Source of the DNA: Bog-473 sp963828825
GTDB taxonomy: Bacteria > Actinomycetota > Acidimicrobiia > Acidimicrobiales > RAAP-2
Direction: 5' to 3'
DNA length: 64,000 bases
Assembly (NCBI GenBank): GCA_963828825.1
Contig: CAWHGF010000007.1
Coordinates: forward strand, 682,001-746,000
The notes under the pieces were generated by a model. That model had not been told where the DNA came from, did not search any database, and was given only the letters and a program-made list of their open reading frames with translations. Made by a program: the position numbers and the translations under genes. Of this stretch, positions 18,116-27,777 are shown one piece after another; positions within the stretch are counted from its first letter, which is position 1, and every line of letters begins with the position of its first letter.

Positions 18116-19111
18116 ATGCGGCGCAGCGGGATCCTGCTCTTCGCGCTCGTCGCCGCGGTCCCCGCGCTGGCGGCGTGCTCAGAGCCCGTCGGCAGCTCGT
18201 CCGTGGACGACGTGGCGTGGGTGACCGCTGGCGCCTCCGTCACGCTCCCGGGCAGGGACGTCACGCCGGTCAACCTCGCCCGGCGGCACATCGAGGCCGG
18301 GGTGCAGGTGGGCAGCCTGCCCTCCGCGCTGGCCTATGCGCCGGGTGGCCAGGGGCTGCTCGTGGTGACCCAGGGGGACGACGAGCTGCACGAGATCGAT
18401 ACGGCGACGCACCAGGTGCTCCACGAGGTCGGGGTCGGGGTCGAGCCGGACGCGGTGGCGGTGGCACCCGGCGGCACCGGCGCCAAGGGTGTGGCGCTCG
18501 TGGCGAACCTCGACTCGGACAGCGTGACGCCGGTCGACCTCGGCACCTGGAGGGCGGGCCCGCCCATTGCGGTGGGGACCGAGCCCGTGGCCATCGCCGT
18601 CTCGGTGGCGGCCTCGGGCTCGGCCACCGCGTTCGTCGCCGACTACGGCAGCGACACGGTGACCCCGATCGACGTCGCCACGCGGCAGGCCGGCGCGGCC
18701 ATTGCGGTCGGCGCCGGACCGCAGACCATCGCCGCCGCGCCGGGGGAGGTGCTGGTGGGCAATTTCGGCAACCGGACCGTCACGGCGATCAACCCGACCA
18801 CGCTGCGGGCGGCCGGCACCGTTCCGCTTCCGCTCAACCCGACGGGCATCGCCGTGGCGCCGGCGGGTGCGACGGCGTATGTCTGCGGGGGGGCGGCCGT
18901 GGTGCCGGTGACCGTCGTCGGCCTGACCGTCGGCGCGCCCATCGCGCTGCCCGACGTCGCCCAGGGGATCGCGTTGAGCGCCGACGGTTCGACGGCGTGG
19001 GTGACCCAGCAGGCCGGCACCCTCGTTCCCGTGACGTTGACGACGGGGCGGGTGGGTGTCGCGCTGCACGTCGGCGGCCACCCTTCGGCCATCGTCATCG
19101 GCGCCGGCTGA
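18116..19111 (+). CDS. YVTN-type beta-propeller lipoprotein
   Basis: Starting at ATG 18116, the N-terminus MRRSGILLFALVAAVPALAAC is a lipoprotein signal with lipobox Cys21. The rest (about 310 residues) is repeats of around 42 residues with the pattern VALVANLDSDSVTPVDLGT and AFVADYGSDTVTPIDV, as in YncE/YVTN seven-bladed propellers. It is predicted to sit on the outer face of the membrane and probably binds a protein or ligand. There is no sign of an enzyme active site. It is convergent with the HTH-citrate synthase, 22 bp away. Confidence 0.85.
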   Translation: MRRSGILLFALVAAVPALAACSEPVGSSSVDDVAWVTAGASVTLPGRDVTPVNLARRHIEAGVQVGSLPSALAYAPGGQGLLVVTQGDDELHEIDTATHQVLHEVGVGVEPDAVAVAPGGTGAKGVALVANLDSDSVTPVDLGTWRAGPPIAVGTEPVAIAVSVAASGSATAFVADYGSDTVTPIDVATRQAGAAIAVGAGPQTIAAAPGEVLVGNFGNRTVTAINPTTLRAAGTVPLPLNPTGIAVAPAGATAYVCGGAAVVPVTVVGLTVGAPIALPDVAQGIALSADGSTAWVTQQAGTLVPVTLTTGRVGVALHVGGHPSAIVIGAG

Positions 19112-19133
19112 GCCCCCAGCCCGCGGCAGGCGG

Positions 19134-20283
19134 TCAGACGCTGTAGACCGCCCGGGCCCGGAATCGCAGGGGGCGCTCGGTCAGCTCCTCCATATAGTGC
19201 GCCGCCCATCCCGCGACCCGGGCCACGGCGAAGATGGTGCGGCCGGTGTCGGGCGGCATGCCGGTGCCCCAACTCGAGCGCGGCGAGGGCGAGGTCGCAG
19301 TTGGCGAGCGGCACGTCGTGCGCGGCAGCCACCGCCACGACCTGGCGCACGATGGCACGGCGCTCCTCGCTCAGCAGCGGCTCGGCCAGCGCCAGCAAGG
19401 CCTCGAAGCGCGCGTCGCCGCTCTTGTAGACGGCGTGCCCGAAGCCGGGCAGCCGCCCGCGCTCGCTGAGCACGTCGTTCAGCGCCCGCGCCGCGCCGTC
19501 GCGCTCGGCCACGACGAGCAGCTCGTAGGCCTGCTGGCTGGCGCCGCCGTGGAGCGGACCGGCCAGGGTGGCCAGCCCGGCCAGGAAGGCGTCATAGGGG
19601 TCGGAGCGCACCGATGCCGCGAGGCGGACGGCCATGGTCGAGGTGGCGAGCTCGTGATCCGCCAGGAGGACGAGGGCCGCATTCACGGCGGCGGCCGGCA
19701 CCGCCGTCGCGGAGGGAGTCAGGCGCGCCCCGAGCCGCGCCGCGATGGAGTCACCCGGAGCCTCCCCGGGGGGCGGCGACCCCACCACGTCGGCCAGCGC
19801 GGCGGTGGCGCGGCGGGCGGCCCGCGCCACCGCGGCAGGACGCAGGTCGGACCGCAGGGGGTCCGTCGCCCCGCACAGGACCAGCGCCCAGCGCATGCGC
19901 TCGAGCGTGGCGGTCAGCGGGCAGGGTCCGAGACGCGGGGCGCTCCAGTCGCCCGCACCATCGGACTGCCAGAGGAGCTCGGCGACCTCCTCGAAGCTCC
20001 AATCCGCCGCCAGCCCGGTGGCGGGCCACCCGCGGTAGATCGGGCCGAGCCGCTGGTCGAGCTGGGTCACGGCGGTCGTGACCGTCGCCAGCCGGGTCGC
20101 CGTCTGACGCCCTCCACGGCTCCGCACCGCCAACGACTCGATGTCGTCCAGGTCGAAGAGGCTCCCCCGCCGGGCCGGGTCGGGGTGCGAATCGAGCAGG
20201 CCACGGCTGACGTAGGCGTACAGCGTCGACACCTTGACCCCGAGGCGTCGTGCCGCCTCCTCCGTCGTGAGCATGCGCTCCAT
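19134..20283 (-). CDS. Citrate synthase with N-terminal helix-turn-helix, disrupted by a +1 frameshift
   Basis: Residues 1-50 are a MerR/excisionase-like HTH (LTTEEAARRLGVKVSTLYAYVSRG). The remainder is a citrate or 2-methylcitrate synthase: GPLHGGASQQAYEL and GFGHAVYKSGDARF hold the catalytic His residues. After the ALAALELG segment the frame changes; the proper end (TGMPPDTGRTIFAVARVAGW, then LRFRARAVYSV) follows in another frame. The coding strand has GGGG at 19267-19270 where GGG would restore one reading frame of about 380 residues. The HTH suggests DNA binding, but this has not been shown. It is divergent from the CBS-citrate synthase, whose start is 57 bp away. Confidence 0.87.
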
Positions 20284-20340
20284 CGCGGCAGTCTATATTG
20301 ACTTGATCAACGTTTACAGACGCAGCGAAGGAGCGTCATA
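20284..20340. promoter_or_regulatory. Divergent promoter region between two citrate synthase genes
   Basis: The 57-bp gap is AT-richer than its neighbours and contains the perfect palindrome TTGATCAA at 20303-20310, the element TATATTGAC just before it, and GAAGGAG (20326-20332), the ribosome site of the plus-strand gene. Both genes must start within this gap or nearby, so one bound protein could control both. That the HTH-citrate synthase itself binds here is speculation. Confidence 0.45.
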
Positions 20341-21873
20341 GTGGGATGTATGGAAACGATCGTGCGTGATCTCATGACCTCTCCCGCGGTGACGTGCGCC
20401 GCAGCCGACAGCCTGGCAGCAGCGGCCCGGGCCATGCAGCAGGCCGATACCGGCTCCGTCGTCGTGACCGACGACGGCAAGGTGGTCGGCATCCTCACCG
20501 AGCGCGACCTCCTCAGGGCGGCGGCGGCCGAGGGCGACCCCGACCGGGAGCAGGTGCGCCTGTGGATGACCTCCCGCCCGGACGTGCTCGGTCCCGACGA
20601 GCGCGCCGACGCGGCCTGGGCCAGCTTGACCTCGCACCACTACCGGCACCTGCCGGTGGTCGACGGGGACCGTTGTGTGGGCGTCGTTTCGCTGCGCGAC
20701 CTCATGGCGGTGGCCCGCATCCGGCCCGCCGGCGAGACGAGCGGGGACGTGCCGGCGGGACTCGACGGTGTGGTGGTCGCCGAGACGACCATCGGCGACG
20801 TGCGCGGCAGGGAAGGCTTCTTCCACTACCGCCAGTACTCGGCGGTCGAGCTCGCCGAGAAGCGCTCGCTCGAGGACGTCTGGCATCTCCTGTTCCGCGG
20901 CGATCTCCCGGATGCCCCGGCCTCGGCTGCCTTCGGCGAGGAGGTCCGGCGCCGGCGCGCCATTCCGCCCGGATTGCGCACGGTGCTGCCGGCCGTGTGC
21001 CGCCGCGGGGCGCCGCTCGACGTGCTGCGTACCGCAGTCTCGCTCCTGGCAGCCGAGCTCGGATGGCGCCCCACCCACGACATCGGTGCCGACGAGCTCT
21101 ACGACCAGGCGCTCGGCCTGTGTGCGGTCGTGCCGAGCATTTTGGCGGCGGCCCACCGCCTGCGGCAGGGACAAGAACCGGTGGAACCGCGTGACGACCT
21201 CGGCTTCGCGGCCAACTACCTGTTCATGCTGACGGGCACCGAGCCGAGTCCCCTGCACGCCCGGGCCATTGAGCAGTACATGATCCTGACGATCGACCAC
21301 GGCTTCAACGCGTCCACATTCACCGCCCGCGTGGTGACGTCGACCGGCGCTGATCTCGGTGCCGCGATCGTGGCGGCCATCGGCGCGCTGTCCGGACCGC
21401 TGCACGGCGGCGCTCCCAGCCGCGCCCTGGACATGCTCGACGCCATCGGCACGCCGGACCGGGCCGAGGCCTACGTCCGAGCGGCGGTGGAGGACGGCGA
21501 GCGCATCATGGGCTTCGGCCACCGGGTCTACAAGACCGACGACCCGCGCTCTCTCCTCCTGCGCTCGGTCACCGAGCGACTCGGCGGGCCGCTCGTCGAG
21601 TTCTCCCAATCGGTCGAGCGCACGACGGTCGACGTGCTGGCCGAGCTGAAGCCGGGTCGCCAGCTCTACACCAACGTCGAGTTCTACGCCGGGGTCGTGA
21701 TGCACACCTGTGGCATCCCGCGCGAGATGTTCACCCCGACCTTCGCCGCGGGACGCACCATCGGGTGGAGCGCCCACGTGATGGAGCAGGCGGCCCACAA
21801 CCGCCTCATCCGCCCTGCCGCCCGTTACGTCGGGTCGCCCCCGCCCCAGCTGGTCCCGCAGCCGGAGGCCTGA
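20341..21873 (+). CDS. Citrate synthase fused to N-terminal CBS domain pair
   Basis: The 510-residue protein starts at GTG 20341, eight bases after GAAGGAG; an ATG at 20350 is too far from it. Residues about 8-125 are two CBS domains (VRDLMTSPAVTC, GILTERDLLRAA, then HLPVVDGDRCVGVVSLRDLM). Residues about 140-500 are a citrate/2-methylcitrate synthase (SGPLHGGAPSRAL, GFGHRVYKTDDPR, NVEFYAGVVMH, TIGWSAHVMEQ). CBS pairs usually bind adenine nucleotides, so energy-state control of carbon entry to the TCA or methylcitrate cycle is likely. This copy is intact, unlike its divergent partner. Confidence 0.9.
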   Translation: MGCMETIVRDLMTSPAVTCAAADSLAAAARAMQQADTGSVVVTDDGKVVGILTERDLLRAAAAEGDPDREQVRLWMTSRPDVLGPDERADAAWASLTSHHYRHLPVVDGDRCVGVVSLRDLMAVARIRPAGETSGDVPAGLDGVVVAETTIGDVRGREGFFHYRQYSAVELAEKRSLEDVWHLLFRGDLPDAPASAAFGEEVRRRRAIPPGLRTVLPAVCRRGAPLDVLRTAVSLLAAELGWRPTHDIGADELYDQALGLCAVVPSILAAAHRLRQGQEPVEPRDDLGFAANYLFMLTGTEPSPLHARAIEQYMILTIDHGFNASTFTARVVTSTGADLGAAIVAAIGALSGPLHGGAPSRALDMLDAIGTPDRAEAYVRAAVEDGERIMGFGHRVYKTDDPRSLLLRSVTERLGGPLVEFSQSVERTTVDVLAELKPGRQLYTNVEFYAGVVMHTCGIPREMFTPTFAAGRTIGWSAHVMEQAAHNRLIRPAARYVGSPPPQLVPQPEA

Positions 21874-21967
21874 ACGGGCCCCGGGGCGGACGAGGGCGGG
21901 ACGGCGGTTCCCGAGCGAAACCCGACTAATATGATCAGGGTTAGACGATTCGGGAAGGAGCCAGGTC

Positions 21968-22499
21968 ATGGGCGCCGACAACACCACCTCAGGAGCTTCC
22001 GGCCGGGTCGCCGCCCTCTTCTCGTTCCCCAACCCGGTCAACGAGGTCTCGGCGCGGCTGGTGGCTGCGGGCGTCGTCCTCATGTGTGTGCTGACCATCA
22101 CCCTCGGATTGCAGTGGGCGACGGTGATCATCGCCTACGGGTTCGTGGCCCGGGTGCTGACGGGTCCGACCCTGAGCCCGCTGGGCCAATTCGTGACGCC
22201 GGGTCGTCACGCCACGGCTCGGGATCCGAGAACGCCCGGTCGCCGGTCCACCCAAGCGCTTCGCCCAGGGCATGGGCGCCGCCTTCTCGCTGACCGCCCT
22301 CGTGCTCACCGGACTGGGCTTCTGGACCGCAGCGGAGGTGTTCCTGGGCCTCCTCACCGCCGCCGCTCTGTTGGAGTCGGCGTTCGGTCTCTGCCTCGGG
22401 TGTAGGGCCTTCGCAGTCCTCATGCGGGCCGGCGTGGTGCCCGAGGCGGTCTGCGAGCGCTGCAACGACATCTGGGCCGGGCAGGGCGCGACCGCATAG
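21968..22499 (+). CDS. DUF4395 membrane protein, disrupted by a +1 frameshift
   Basis: The first frame gives FPNPVNEVSARLVAAG, two membrane helices and VARVLTGPTLSPLGQFVT; the second frame gives VVTPRLG, PPKRFAQGMGAAFSLTALVL, two more helices and CLGCRAFAVLMRAGVVPEAVC. Joined, they match a standard DUF4395 protein of about 176 residues with conserved CLGC and CERC pairs. The break lies in CCGGG at 22199-22203. GGGAAGGAG precedes the ATG. DUF4395 genes often sit beside thioredoxin-like or sulfurtransferase genes; none is adjacent here. Confidence 0.8.
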
Positions 22500-22526
22500 G
22501 CCGCTCTCCCCCGTCCTCCCGGTGCG

Positions 22527-23636
22527 TCAGTCCTCGTAGATGAGGACGCCTCGAATGTTCTTCCCGTCGCGCATGTCCTGATAGCCCTGGTTGATGTCAC
22601 CGAGCTTGTAGGTGCTGGTGATCATCGAGTCGAGGTCGAGCAGCCCGTTGCGGTACAGCTTCAGCAGCTTGGGGATGTCGGAGTGGATGTTGGCCGAGCC
22701 GAAGATGCTGCCCACCACCTGCTTCTCGTAGATGGTCAGCATCATGAGGTTCATCGTCACTGCGGTCTCATTGAACGGGTGGATGTTGGTGACCACGACC
22801 CTGCCGCGCTTGGCGGCCAAATTGAGGATGGAGTCCATCATCGGCCCCGACCCGACGCCCATGGCGCAGATCACCTTGTCGCACATGTGGCCCCAGGTCT
22901 CCTGCTGAATGAGCGCAAAAGCCTCCTCGATGGAGGACGCCACGTGGGTGGCCCCGAAGGACGGGGCCAGGTCCCGCTTCAGCTCCACCGGGTCGATGGC
23001 GAAGATCATTTCGGCACCGGCGATGCGCGCGCCCTGCACGGCCGAGGCCCCGATGCCCCCGATACCGATCACGGCCACGTTGTCACCTGGCTGCACGCCC
23101 GCCGCGTAGACCGAGGAACCCCAGCCGGTGGTGACACCACAGCCGACGAGGCATGCCTTGTCGAGCGGGATGTCGTCGAGGATCTTCACGCACGATGCCT
23201 GGTTGACCACGGTGTAGGGGGCGAAGGTGCCGAGGCAGACCATGGTGGAGACATCCTGGCCACGGGCGTGATGCCGCACCGTGCCGTCGAGCTGCTTGCC
23301 CGTCATGAGAACGCCTCCGACGTCGCACAGGTTCGAGTGCCCCGTGGCGCAGGGAGGGCACTTCCCACAGGCGGGGACGAAACCCAGCACCACGTGGTCC
23401 CCCGGAGCCAGGCCGCTCACACCCGGACCCACCTCTTCGATTACCCCCGCGCCTTCGTGTCCGCCGATGACGGGGAGGGGCACCGGCATGTCGCCGGTCA
23501 GCAGGTGCTCGTCGGAGTGGCACATGCCCGACGCCGCCAGCTTGATGAGGACCTCGCCCTCCTTGGGCGGGTCGAGCTCGATGGGCTCGACGCTCCAAGC
23601 CTCACGGTCCCAAAGAACAGCTGCTTCGGTTTGCAC
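22527..23636 (-). CDS. Zinc-dependent alcohol dehydrogenase, NDMA-type family
   Basis: The GTG at 23636 follows GGGAGG by four bases and gives 369 residues. The catalytic zinc ligands lie in GMCHSDEH and GGHEGAGVI; the structural zinc site is CGKCPPCATGHSNLC; the nucleotide motif is GIGGIGASAVQGARIAGA. The sequence is close to the mycofactocin/NDMA-dependent alcohol dehydrogenases of Actinobacteria, which oxidise primary alcohols with a tightly bound nicotinamide. No mycofactocin genes are visible in this window. It is divergent from the acyl-CoA synthetase, separated by 234 bp. Confidence 0.9.
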   Translation of the reverse strand: MQTEAAVLWDREAWSVEPIELDPPKEGEVLIKLAASGMCHSDEHLLTGDMPVPLPVIGGHEGAGVIEEVGPGVSGLAPGDHVVLGFVPACGKCPPCATGHSNLCDVGGVLMTGKQLDGTVRHHARGQDVSTMVCLGTFAPYTVVNQASCVKILDDIPLDKACLVGCGVTTGWGSSVYAAGVQPGDNVAVIGIGGIGASAVQGARIAGAEMIFAIDPVELKRDLAPSFGATHVASSIEEAFALIQQETWGHMCDKVICAMGVGSGPMMDSILNLAAKRGRVVVTNIHPFNETAVTMNLMMLTIYEKQVVGSIFGSANIHSDIPKLLKLYRNGLLDLDSMITSTYKLGDINQGYQDMRDGKNIRGVLIYED

Positions 23637-23870
23637 GGTGCCTCCCAGGGGTGCGGCGTGACAACGACGTACGCTACCGGGCGCCGTGTCGGCCGTGCAG
23701 GCTGGTCTCCGGGGCTCCGGACCGGGCAGTCGACCGACTCTTGAGATCCTAGAGTTGGGGGAGATCATGATCACACGGGACCGCGCCTTCGGGGGTGAGT
23801 CGATTCGGGCACCGATCGGAGTCCGAATTGCACATTCCGGCCGCGGCGAGGCGGGGAGGGGAAGCATTCG

Positions 23871-25592
23871 ATGGCCATGACCTACGAAGAGGCCTGCGCC
23901 GAGGTGACTCTTCCCGGTCGATTCTTCGAAGTGGGAGCGCAGGCGATCGATGGCGTCGACTACCGCGTCTTCAAGAACGCTCCATCCACACTGGCCCAGC
24001 TCTTTGCCGGCGCTCGGGACGACGAGTCGACGTTTCTGGTCTACGAGGAGGAGCGCTGGTCCTTCACGGAGACCGCCCGGCACATTGACGCCCTGGCGCA
24101 CGCGCTAGTGCACACCTTCGGTGTCAAGAAAGGAGACCGGGTGGGCATTGCAATGCGCAATTTGCCCGAGTGGATCGTCTCATTCGCCGCCATCCTCTCC
24201 ATCGGCGCGGTGTCCGTGTCGTTGAATGCGTGGTGGACGGAGAGCGAGCTCGACTACGCCCTCGACGACTCGGGGACTGCAGTGCTCATCGTCGACGCGG
24301 AGCGGGTCGGTCGTGCGCACGGTCCCGCCCGGCGGCGCCAGGTCCCCATCATCGCGGTGCGAACTGCCGCGGCGAAACCGCACCCGGGTGGCGTGCATCG
24401 GTATGAAGACGTCGTCAGGCTCGGTGATCCGATGCCGGCGGCCGTCGTTCTGCCGGACGATGACGCCACCATTCTCTATACGTCAGGAACCACCGGCTTT
24501 CCGAAGGGAGCGGTGTCGACCCACCGGGCCGTGACCCAGGCCCTCATGGCGTTTTGGGCGCGGACCGCCATTTTGTCGGCACGTCGTGGTCGAGGCGGAG
24601 AAGCCCACGCCGCGGCTTCCCCGCCACAATGCTTCATCCTGATCGTCCCCCTCTTCCATGTCACCGGCTGCGTCCCGGTCATGCTCTCGTGCTTCGGCTT
24701 GAAGATGAAGCTGGTGATGATGTACCGCTGGGATCCGGAGGTCGCCCTCGGGTTGATTGAGGCAGAGCGTGTCACCGCTTTTGTGGGCGTACCGACCCAG
24801 AGTTGGGACATGCTCGAGAGTCCGGCGTTCTCGAAGTACGACACCTCCTCGCTGGCGACCGTGGGGGGCGGGGGGGCACCGGCACCCGTCAAGCTCGTTG
24901 AGCGGGTGGAGAACTCTTTTGCCCGTGGTCGACCCAACATCGGCTACGGCATGACCGAGACCAACGCCTTCGGACCCGGCAACACCGGGGACGATTACGT
25001 CTCGCACCCGTCTTCCACCGGTCGCGCCAGCTTTCCAACAGTGGACGTCGAGATCCGCGACGATCAGCGGGCACCCGTTCCCGTCGGAAGCCGCGGAGAG
25101 ATCTGGATGAAAGGCCCGAACCTCTTTCGCGGGTACTGGAACAAACCCGAGGCCACCGCAGAGGTGCTCGTCGACGGATGGCTGGCCACCGGGGACCTCG
25201 GCAGGATCGACGCTGAGGGGTTCCTCTACATAGAGGACCGCGCGAAGGACATGGTGATCCGGGCCGGCGAGAACGTCTACTGCGCTGAGGTCGAGAGCGC
25301 CGTGTACGAGCATCCCGGCGTCTATGAGGCGGCCGTGTTCGGCGTACCCGACGAACGCCTCGGCGAAGAGGTCGCCTGCGTCATCAGTCGTCGGCCGCAG
25401 TCGAGTCTCGATGCCCCAGAGTTGCAGCGGTTCCTGGCCGGAAGGCTCTCGGCGTTCAAGATCCCGAGCCGGATCGAATTCAGTGACGATCGATTGCCCC
25501 GGAACCCCTCGGGCAAGATCCTCAAGCGGGCATTGCGGGAGGCCTACTTCACCGCGGCCACCTCGCTCGGATTTCCGGACGCTCCGCATTGA
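23871..25592 (+). CDS. AMP-dependent acyl-CoA synthetase
   Basis: The 573-residue ligase activates a carboxylic acid to an acyl-adenylate and then a CoA thioester. Motifs in order are ILYTSGTTGFPKGAVS (P-loop), YGMTETNAFGPG, DGWLATGDLGRID and the C-terminal lysine in NPSGKILKRAL. The start ATG 23871 (or 23877) follows GGGAGGGG. It resembles medium- or long-chain fatty-acid and aromatic-acid ligases, but the substrate cannot be told. It is the last gene of the dense core-like block. Confidence 0.9.
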   Translation: MAMTYEEACAEVTLPGRFFEVGAQAIDGVDYRVFKNAPSTLAQLFAGARDDESTFLVYEEERWSFTETARHIDALAHALVHTFGVKKGDRVGIAMRNLPEWIVSFAAILSIGAVSVSLNAWWTESELDYALDDSGTAVLIVDAERVGRAHGPARRRQVPIIAVRTAAAKPHPGGVHRYEDVVRLGDPMPAAVVLPDDDATILYTSGTTGFPKGAVSTHRAVTQALMAFWARTAILSARRGRGGEAHAAASPPQCFILIVPLFHVTGCVPVMLSCFGLKMKLVMMYRWDPEVALGLIEAERVTAFVGVPTQSWDMLESPAFSKYDTSSLATVGGGGAPAPVKLVERVENSFARGRPNIGYGMTETNAFGPGNTGDDYVSHPSSTGRASFPTVDVEIRDDQRAPVPVGSRGEIWMKGPNLFRGYWNKPEATAEVLVDGWLATGDLGRIDAEGFLYIEDRAKDMVIRAGENVYCAEVESAVYEHPGVYEAAVFGVPDERLGEEVACVISRRPQSSLDAPELQRFLAGRLSAFKIPSRIEFSDDRLPRNPSGKILKRALREAYFTAATSLGFPDAPH

Positions 25593-25873
25593 CCCGCCGG
25601 CTTGGTTCGCACCGCGGTGCAAACCGGTTGCCAATCGGTCGCTTCGATGGTGCACGCTCACTGATGTGGACAAAGCCCTAGATCTACCCCCGGGGTTGCG
25701 CCAATGATTCTTTCGAGACTGTGGGAGCCGGGATTTCAGATGCCGGGCGGCAGTTTCCGGCTTCGCCAGCCAAGGGGGCACGCTTGTGTCAGAGGGGCTC
25801 GAATCGAGCATGGCATCGGATACTGTCATCGGGAGGTGTCCAACCGTGCAGATGACGCCGCGATGCAGCCGGC

Positions 25874-27100
25874 GTGATCACCTCCATCGACGAGGCGATC
25901 TTTGAGTTGCTCGGTTGGCGGCCCGACGAACTGGTTGGATCGCCCTCGACGAGCTTCATCCACCCCGCTGACCAGCCGGGTGCGGTCGCGGCATGGATGG
26001 ACATGATCACTTCACCGGGCCGTGCCGGTATGTGGCGTGGGCGGTACAAGACAGCACAGGGTTCCTGGAGGTGGGTCGAGACCGAGAACCATTTTCACGA
26101 TGGCGACGATCCCAAGGTCATCAGCTCCATGACGGAGGTGAGCCCGGAGCAGGCGAGCCTCGAAGAGCAGTTCAACGCTCGTGGCCAGCTCCTTACCCAG
26201 TTGTCCGATGCTCTGCCGGTCGGAGTCTTCCAGGTCGATCTCGATGGCCATGTCACCTTGACGAACAAGAGTTTCCATCTGATCGTGGGCGTCTCCCGTC
26301 AAGGTTCCTTCGAAGCTCAAATGGCAACGGTGTGCGACGCGGACCGACCAGCCTTGCAGGCGGCTCTGGTCAAGACGTTTGCCTGCCAGTCGGTCGATGG
26401 CGTCGAGATTCGACTACGGGTCCCCACCGGAGAGTCGCCGCCGGTCGGGACGCAGGACCGGGTGTGCCTCCTCGGTCTGCGCCCGCTCACCGACGGCGCG
26501 GGCGTGGTCAACGGCGCCGTCGGGTGTCTCAGTGACGTGACCGAGCGGGCGCTCCTCCATCAAGAGCTCGAGATCCGAGCGGCGATCGATGAGCTCACGT
26601 CATGCTTCAACAGGGCGGCGACCATTGCGCTCGTCGACCGCACCATAAATGCGCGACACGATGGACTGGGACGCGCCGTCGTCTTCGTCGACCTTGACGG
26701 GCTCAAGTCGGTGAACGATGAGTTTGGTCATGCTGCGGGCGACCAGCTCTTGGTGATCGCCGCCAATCAGATCAGGACGTCGCTGCGCAACAGTGACTTC
26801 TTTGGCCGCTTGGGCGGAGACGAGTTCCTGGTGATCTGCCCGAGAGTCGTCAGCGCGACACAGGCAGTGGAGATCGCCAGGAGGATCTCGACTGCCCTGA
26901 CGACATCGGTGGACATCGGCTCCGACACGCTAGAACTCAGAGCCAGTGTCGGTGTCGTGTGGACGATGGAGGCGCTCGACACAGACACCTTGATTGCCCG
27001 GGCGGACCATGCGATGTATGAGTCAAAGCGGCTTGGTGACCACGGTGTGACGCTGTTCTCCGACACCGCCATGGACGAAGATGCCAGGTGGCGCCGGTGA
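25874..27100 (+). CDS. PAS-PAS-GGDEF diguanylate cyclase
   Basis: The 408-residue protein has a first PAS fold (residues 1-95; GVITSIDEAIFELLGW near the start, SWRWVETENHF), a second PAS (about 110-235; VGVFQVDLDGHVTLTNKSF) and a GGDEF domain (about 240-400; FVDLDGLKSVNDEFGHAAGD, GRLGGDEFLV). The intact GGDEF signature implies c-di-GMP synthesis. The first PAS begins right at GTG 25874 with an in-frame stop 15 bp upstream, so its N-terminal strand is missing: the gene may be shortened or frameshifted. The 281 bp before it hold no other recognised gene. Confidence 0.85.
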   Translation: MITSIDEAIFELLGWRPDELVGSPSTSFIHPADQPGAVAAWMDMITSPGRAGMWRGRYKTAQGSWRWVETENHFHDGDDPKVISSMTEVSPEQASLEEQFNARGQLLTQLSDALPVGVFQVDLDGHVTLTNKSFHLIVGVSRQGSFEAQMATVCDADRPALQAALVKTFACQSVDGVEIRLRVPTGESPPVGTQDRVCLLGLRPLTDGAGVVNGAVGCLSDVTERALLHQELEIRAAIDELTSCFNRAATIALVDRTINARHDGLGRAVVFVDLDGLKSVNDEFGHAAGDQLLVIAANQIRTSLRNSDFFGRLGGDEFLVICPRVVSATQAVEIARRISTALTTSVDIGSDTLELRASVGVVWTMEALDTDTLIARADHAMYESKRLGDHGVTLFSDTAMDEDARWRR

Positions 27101-27157
27101 CACCGTGTGGAGGCGGTGGCGGTCGGTGAAGCCTCTCGGTACCTATCCTGGATACCA

Positions 27158-27358
27158 ATGCTCGCAATCACTTATGCGACCGGGAGAACACTCGCCGAAG
27201 TCGGGTTTCTGCTTCTCTTGATTGCGGGAGTGTGGCTTGTTGCAGCGGAAATCCCAGCCTTCCGGCTCCAACGAGTTCGAAGGATCGTCGCAGGTACAGC
27301 TCTTGCAGTGGCCGGCCTGCTTCTCATCATTGCCGCCCATTGGGGCCATTTCGGCTAG
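27158..27358 (+). CDS. Small two-helix membrane protein, unknown
   Basis: From ATG 27158 the 66-residue product has two hydrophobic segments (EVGFLLLLIAGVWLVAAEI and the VAGTALAVAGLLLIIAAHW stretch) joined by a basic loop FRLQRVRRI, as expected for an inner-membrane protein. The frame is open from GTG 27107. No family is recognised. It directly follows the diguanylate cyclase. Confidence 0.5.
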   Translation: MLAITYATGRTLAEVGFLLLLIAGVWLVAAEIPAFRLQRVRRIVAGTALAVAGLLLIIAAHWGHFG

Positions 27359-27432
27359 CTGCCCGCAGCCGACCAGTCCCCGCTCCCGTGCGCCGGCAGT
27401 GACGATCCCCGGAGGGAGGGTGCGGTGCCGAT

Positions 27433-27777
27433 TCACCCGATGCAGAACTCGTTGCCCTCAGGATCAAGCATGACCGTCCAGCTACTTCCGTTGCCTTCTC
27501 GGTGCTCGACCTTCGTGGCGCCGAGAGCGACGAGGCGCTCGATCTCGTCCTCCGGGTTCTTGGTGGCCAGGTCAACGTGCATTCGGCTCTTTGCGGTTTT
27601 TGGTTCAGGAACCCGCCAGAACAAGATCCCCCGGACGCCTCGGTGGTCGGGTGCAGACAGAGCCGCAAAGTCGTCCTCTTCGGCTACGGATCGGTACCCG
27701 GTTACTTCTGACCAGAAAGCCGAGAGCCCTCGTGGATCAGCACAGTCGAATGTCACGTATTTGATGAACGCCGTCAT
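27433..27777 (-). CDS. VOC-family (glyoxalase/bleomycin-resistance-like) protein
   Basis: The 114-residue protein has the paired beta-alpha-beta-beta-beta layout: FDCADPRGLSAFWSEVTGY at the N-terminus and MHVDLATKNPEDEIERLVALGAT, with DPEGNEFCIG at the C-terminus. Members bind metal and act on varied small molecules; the substrate is not predictable. The tail DPEGNEFC is typical of VOC proteins annotated as glyoxalase-like. It is convergent with the small membrane protein. Confidence 0.85.
   Translation of the reverse strand: MTAFIKYVTFDCADPRGLSAFWSEVTGYRSVAEEDDFAALSAPDHRGVRGILFWRVPEPKTAKSRMHVDLATKNPEDEIERLVALGATKVEHREGNGSSWTVMLDPEGNEFCIG

Noticed and set aside
18643..19133. C-terminal extension of the HTH-citrate synthase through the lipoprotein gene
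   Set aside because: The true C-terminus is found in another frame ending at 19134; the extension is antisense to the lipoprotein.
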